NCBI GenBank assembly: GCA_905478465.1
Contig: CAJQIN010000026.1
Coordinates: forward strand, 1-52,621
Length of the DNA: 52,621 bases
DNA from: Minisyncoccota bacterium
GTDB taxonomy: Bacteria; Patescibacteriota; Minisyncoccia; Phycocordibacterales; CAJQIN01
Direction: 5' to 3'
The position numbers and the translations under genes were made by a program. The notes under the pieces were generated by a model, which worked only from the letters and a program-made list of their open reading frames with translations, was not told the DNA's origin and did not search any database. This document shows, one piece after another, positions 48,798 through 52,621 of the stretch (its first letter is position 1; every line of letters starts with the position of its first letter).

Positions 48798-49055
48798 ATG
48801 ACACCGGAAGAAAGACAGATCCTTAATGAACTTTTAGAAAAAACAAATGAAAACCATGCATTGTTAAAAAAAATGCGTCGCCATATGGCATTTGGAACAA
48901 TGTTTCGGTTCTTGTACTGGGTAATGATACTAGGAACAGCTGTGGGGGCATTTTACTACCTACAGCCGTATCTGGAGAATCTAATCTCTATCTATGGTGG
49001 TGTTTCAGATACAGTTAACGGCTTGCAAGGAATTAGTCTGCAGAATTTTCTCTAA
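48798..49055 (+). CDS. Small single-TM protein
   Basis: Charged N-terminus (TPEERQILNELLEKTNENHALLKKMRRHM) then TM. Confidence 0.6.
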   Translation: MTPEERQILNELLEKTNENHALLKKMRRHMAFGTMFRFLYWVMILGTAVGAFYYLQPYLENLISIYGGVSDTVNGLQGISLQNFL

Positions 49056-49106
49056 AATAATAAAGGGCTTTATTAAAGGGATAAAATTTGCTATAACATA
49101 GTACAT

Positions 49107-49179
49107 GCTTGGGTAGCTCAGTTGGTAGAGCATTCGCCTGAAGAGCGAAGGGTCGGCAGTTCGAGCCTGCCCCCAAGCA
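49107..49179 (+). tRNA. tRNA-Phe(GAA)
   Basis: Acceptor GCTTGGG/CCCAAGC, anticodon arm TTCGC-CTGAAGA-GCGAA; CCA appears encoded (49180-49182). Confidence 0.93.
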
Positions 49180-49182
49180 CCA

Positions 49183-49209
49183 AAAAAACGACCTGTGGGT
49201 CGTTTTTTG
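49183..49209 (+). terminator. tRNA-Phe terminator
   Basis: AAAAAAACGACC tgtg GGTCGTTTTTT. Confidence 0.85.
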
Positions 49210-49237
49210 TTTTTGAGAGATTATGAGATCAGTTTAG

Positions 49238-49729
49238 TTAGCTTGATCGAACCTTCAGTTTGGTTTGTCTATTTTTGTTTAGTTTCGGTAGTCGGATGAT
49301 AAGAAGTCCGTGTTTTTCAATAGCTTGTGCTTCCTCAACTTCAATCTCTGCAGGAAGGAGAATAGTTCTAGAAAAAGATCCCCAATAAAGTTCCTGATGA
49401 AAGTAATCTTCTGTTTGTATCGTGCTGTCTTTTTCACGTTTTCCTTTCAAAGTGACCATTTCTCGAGTAATAGATATATCTAGATCATCGGGTCGAACTC
49501 CGGCCACAATTGACTTGATAATAATCTCTTTGTCGTTTTCATACATGTCGATACTTAATTCTCCGTCTTCTTCAATAAATTCCTCTTGAGTTTCTACTGA
49601 ATACTCACGTTCTTCTAGGGAGCCTCCTTGTAGGGGGTTATTTTCTTCTACGATATCCTCATCTTCAAATTCATTTATTTTAATTGCTCCGGTAAGACGT
49701 TCAAAAAAAGATGGTTTTCGTTTTGACAT
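49238..49729 (-). CDS. Hsp20/alpha-crystallin small heat shock protein
   Basis: IDMYENDKEIIIKSIVAGVRPDDLDISITREMVTLKGKRE...WGSFSRTILLPAEIEVEEAQA...GLLIIRLPK. Confidence 0.92.
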   Translation of the reverse strand: MSKRKPSFFERLTGAIKINEFEDEDIVEENNPLQGGSLEEREYSVETQEEFIEEDGELSIDMYENDKEIIIKSIVAGVRPDDLDISITREMVTLKGKREKDSTIQTEDYFHQELYWGSFSRTILLPAEIEVEEAQAIEKHGLLIIRLPKLNKNRQTKLKVRSS

Positions 49730-49731
49730 AA

Positions 49732-50436
49732 TTATTGTTTTATTTTAAAGGGTCGAATAGTCTTTATTTTTTCAAATGAGAGTAAGAGGGTGATAACACC
49801 AATCCAGACAAAAGAAAAAGTTACAAAAATACTCGTCTGTATACTATGAATTATAAGTAAATTAAATGCAGTATGCAATGTGATAGATAATATTATTCCA
49901 AGGAAGAGATAAATATTTTTTATACGAGGTGATTTATAGAAAGCAAAAGACATAAAAACTCCAATAGTTGCTGAAGATATTACATGAAGAAGCGTGGCAC
50001 CGATGAATCGTAAGTTTCCGGTGATCAAAAGTGAGGAGATAAGTGCATCAGTGGTGCTGATTTCTTTTATTAGGAATAAGGTATTTTCCACTGCGGAGAA
50101 TCCTAGTGCTGCGGTAATCATGTATATAGTAGGATCTAGTGGTTCATCGTTTGCCTTGTTTCGAAGGGCTGTGACAAAAGCTGCTAGAAATTTACATATT
50201 TCTTCAGACATTGAAACAATTAAAAAAGCTATAAGACCCTGTCCGAAATAGGTAAAACCTATTTTTTGGAAAGGTATAACTATTGGCACAATGAGCATGC
50301 CGACAATAAAAGTAGCCATGATAAGTCCTCGTGGTTCAGGATGTTTTTTGTCTTCTCGTAGCCAAAAAAATAGCCAGACAATAGCCGGTAATATTCCGAA
50401 AGTTAATGGGATAATAAGAGAATATTGTCCAAGCAT
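49732..50436 (-). CDS. PrsW-family intramembrane protease
   Basis: SEEICKFLAAF, ALGFSAVEN, TLLHVISSATIG, multi-TM. Confidence 0.8.
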   Translation of the reverse strand: MLGQYSLIIPLTFGILPAIVWLFFWLREDKKHPEPRGLIMATFIVGMLIVPIVIPFQKIGFTYFGQGLIAFLIVSMSEEICKFLAAFVTALRNKANDEPLDPTIYMITAALGFSAVENTLFLIKEISTTDALISSLLITGNLRFIGATLLHVISSATIGVFMSFAFYKSPRIKNIYLFLGIILSITLHTAFNLLIIHSIQTSIFVTFSFVWIGVITLLLSFEKIKTIRPFKIKQ

Positions 50437-50521
50437 TACTTTTTTAGTATAGCATTTTGAAGGTAGTTTTTTATAAAAAAATTTTTTATAAATGACTGTG
50501 TGTACATTTATATTATAAAAT

Positions 50522-50619
50522 TTGTCCTAGAAGTGTTGTTTATAAATGTCTTTTAAATACATAAAAATGTCCTTATCTTGCAATACATATTATGTCCTTT
50601 ATTTTTTATATAAAGGACA
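50522..50619. promoter_or_regulatory. Array of TGTCCTT-like boxes (4 direct, 1 inverted)
   Basis: TGTCCT 50523, TGTCTT 50547, TGTCCTT 50568, TGTCCTT 50593, AAGGACA 50613; spacings about 24, 21, 25, 20 nt. Confidence 0.55.
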
Positions 50620-50727
50620 ATTTTATTAAGGTGGCTCTGTACGGGGTTTTTTATATTGACTTTCAATCTCTGGCGCATAACGTATATAGATATACATGTT
50701 ATTAAGTTATCCACAGGTCACTAAATT

Positions 50728-51606
50728 ATGAAAAATTATCTTTCACTCGCATCTTCACTTTTGATAATGATTTTATTTGTAGGAGTTGGAGTCATGACTT
50801 CAGCAACAACAATATTTGCTTCATCTCTTGTACCTAATAATGCAGTGTGCGCGCCGTTGGTAACTGACTACTTACAAGCAGGCAAAGAAAATGATCCTTC
50901 TCGGGTACTTTTGCTGCAAGCTTTTTTGAAAGGAGTTGAAGGGCAAGATATTGAGTTGACTGGTTCATTTGATACCCAGACAGTTGAGGGGGTAAAAGAA
51001 TTTCAAATAACACATAAGGATGAAGTGCTCTCACCTTGGGGGCTTGAGGAATCTGATGCTACAGGATATGTTTATTTTACAACTCGTAAGGCTATAAATG
51101 AGATATATTGTGAGCGTGGTTTTGCTCTAGCTCCGTATCAGTTGGCAGAAATGAATACAAAAACTTATACACCTGAGGTAAAAGGTGTTCAATATGAGGA
51201 AGTGATAGAAGTAACTTCTGCGGAAATAAAAGAAGATCTGACGGAAACTGCCGTTATGGGTTCTGTGGATGTTGATGATGGGTCTGATGATACAAAAGTT
51301 ATATCAAAAGATTTCTACTTACCTCATGATGTAAATGAGATGATACAGATATCCTTACTTTTTGTTCTAATCCTGGCTCTTGTGTATATTATTGGGAGTA
51401 TTATTGCAGAATTACAAAATGGTGTACAAGACTTGGCTGAACGTCGTATACAAAAATTAGTTTATTTCATTAGTGGTGTCATCGTGGCTGCTATTGTTGT
51501 TTCTTTCTTTCACAAAACCACTCTAATTGCACCACTAATTGTGGTTGGAATAGTACTTTCTATTGTGTTGAGATTTCTTTTGGGTAAAGAAGATGTGACT
51601 AAATAG
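50728..51606 (+). CDS. Exported protein with divergent peptidoglycan-binding-like domain and C-terminal TMs
   Basis: Signal peptide; DPSRVLLLQAFLKGVEGQDIELTGSFDTQTVEGVKEFQ resembles PG_binding_1; two TM near C-terminus. Confidence 0.6.
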   Translation: MKNYLSLASSLLIMILFVGVGVMTSATTIFASSLVPNNAVCAPLVTDYLQAGKENDPSRVLLLQAFLKGVEGQDIELTGSFDTQTVEGVKEFQITHKDEVLSPWGLEESDATGYVYFTTRKAINEIYCERGFALAPYQLAEMNTKTYTPEVKGVQYEEVIEVTSAEIKEDLTETAVMGSVDVDDGSDDTKVISKDFYLPHDVNEMIQISLLFVLILALVYIIGSIIAELQNGVQDLAERRIQKLVYFISGVIVAAIVVSFFHKTTLIAPLIVVGIVLSIVLRFLLGKEDVTK

Positions 51607-51614
51607 TGTCTTTG

Positions 51615-52621
51615 TTACAAATGTAAATTTCCATTCGCTACTATATTGATATTTGGTTTTTGACCTGACTGTATAGATACAAAACCAGCTAGCGCTATCA
51701 TTGTTGCATTATCAGTAGATAGTGTGTGTTCTGGCATTAAAAAGGTTGTTTCTGGGTATTTTTCAAGAAGGGTACTTAATTGAGAGCGAAGTTCTTTATT
51801 TGCGGAAACTCCACCGGAGAGAATAAATGTTTTTGGGTGATGTTCTTCCAGAGCATCACGACTTTTTGTGATAATCACTTCCATGACACTATCTTCAAAT
51901 TCTCGAGCCATGGTATATTGGAGTTCTTGGGTAATTTCAGATTCTTTTTCAAGTGCATATCGTACGGCAGTTTTTAATCCAGAGAAAGAGAATTGTAAGT
52001 TTTTGGAATGAAGCATTGGTCGAGGAAGTTTGAAATAGGTACTTTCTGGATGTGTTTTTCGGTGCTCGTCAGCTAGTTTTGATATTTCTGGTCCACCAGG
52101 ATATGGAAGTCCAAGGAGGCGTGCAACTTTGTCAAAAGCTTCACCGACCGCATCGTCAACAGTTTGTCCTAGTATCTCGTATGAGCCCCATTTTGAAGCA
52201 CTGACAAGCTCCGTGTGACCTCCTGAGACAAGAAGTGCTATAGCCGGAAACTCGACAGTGTTTTGTGCTAAGAGTACTGATGCAATATGTCCTTCCATGT
52301 GATTGATTGGGTATAGAGGAATATTCCATAGAATATTGAGTGCTTTGGCAAAAGATATGCCGACCCATAGTGCGGGTTCTAGTCCTGGACCTGATGTAAC
52401 AACTATGTGGTCTATATCAGGTTTTGCAATAGAAAGACCTTTTTTTATAAAAGATTCTTGAAGATCAGGGTTTTTTTCGAATAAGTGTTCTACTTGATCT
52501 AGAGAGTATTTATCTGTTGTTTTATACAGACCTGCTTTTTCAAGGGCTTCAATGAGTACTGGTACGAGGTTTTTTCCGTGTTCTCTTTTGGCAACAGTGA
52601 GGAATACTCCGCCGTATTCTC
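51615..52621 (-). CDS. tsaD: tRNA N6-adenosine threonylcarbamoyltransferase TsaD (N-terminus off window)
   Basis: Minus frame open to window edge (EYGGVFLTVAKREHGKNLVPVL...GPGLEPALWVGISFAKALNILWNIPLYPINHMEGHI), ALLVSGGHTEL, SFSGLKTAV, SGGVSANKEL. Confidence 0.95.
   Translation of the reverse strand, partial: EYGGVFLTVAKREHGKNLVPVLIEALEKAGLYKTTDKYSLDQVEHLFEKNPDLQESFIKKGLSIAKPDIDHIVVTSGPGLEPALWVGISFAKALNILWNIPLYPINHMEGHIASVLLAQNTVEFPAIALLVSGGHTELVSASKWGSYEILGQTVDDAVGEAFDKVARLLGLPYPGGPEISKLADEHRKTHPESTYFKLPRPMLHSKNLQFSFSGLKTAVRYALEKESEITQELQYTMAREFEDSVMEVIITKSRDALEEHHPKTFILSGGVSANKELRSQLSTLLEKYPETTFLMPEHTLSTDNATMIALAGFVSIQSGQKPNINIVANGNLHL

Noticed and set aside
50460-50520. TTTTTTATAAAAAAATTTTTTATAAA direct repeat
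   Set aside because: Low-complexity AT tract; no support for function separate from the TGTCCTT array.

Overview
A 52.6-kb AT-rich chromosomal segment. Its gene content, compact layout and leaderless-looking promoters suggest a Candidate Phyla Radiation (Patescibacteria, Parcubacteria-like) genome; this taxonomy is inferred. Housekeeping genes recognised by motif: prfB (short), ftsE/ftsX, pyrG, ABC-F ATPase, RNase J, secG, groES/groEL, lemA/htpX, AdoCbl-dependent RNR, rnpB, murJ, lepA, tsaD (runs off the right edge), and six tRNAs (Thr x2, Gln, Ser, Arg, Phe). I saw no rRNA, CRISPR array, transposase or prophage. The accessory part is mainly a minus-strand block at about 9.4-19.1 kb: GIY-YIG, two M14 paralogs, DUF2726, a MacAB-like exporter, a PD-(D/E)XK-like nuclease, a HEPN-like protein and a NUDIX protein. 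Best candidates for something undescribed: (1) two tiny related ORFs, missed by the ORF track, each directly upstream of a different effector-like gene (nuclease, HEPN); (2) a phased TGTCCTT box array upstream of a PrsW-Hsp20 operon; (3) a long hairpin ending 6 nt before the start codon of an RRM protein; (4) a tandem M14 paralog that appears to have lost a zinc ligand and the catalytic Glu; (5) a lone DUF397 protein; (6) a Gly-flanked domain nested inside a LamG domain; (7) a structured RNA candidate ahead of a domain-1-truncated RF2. All calls come from reading the sequence; no searches were run.
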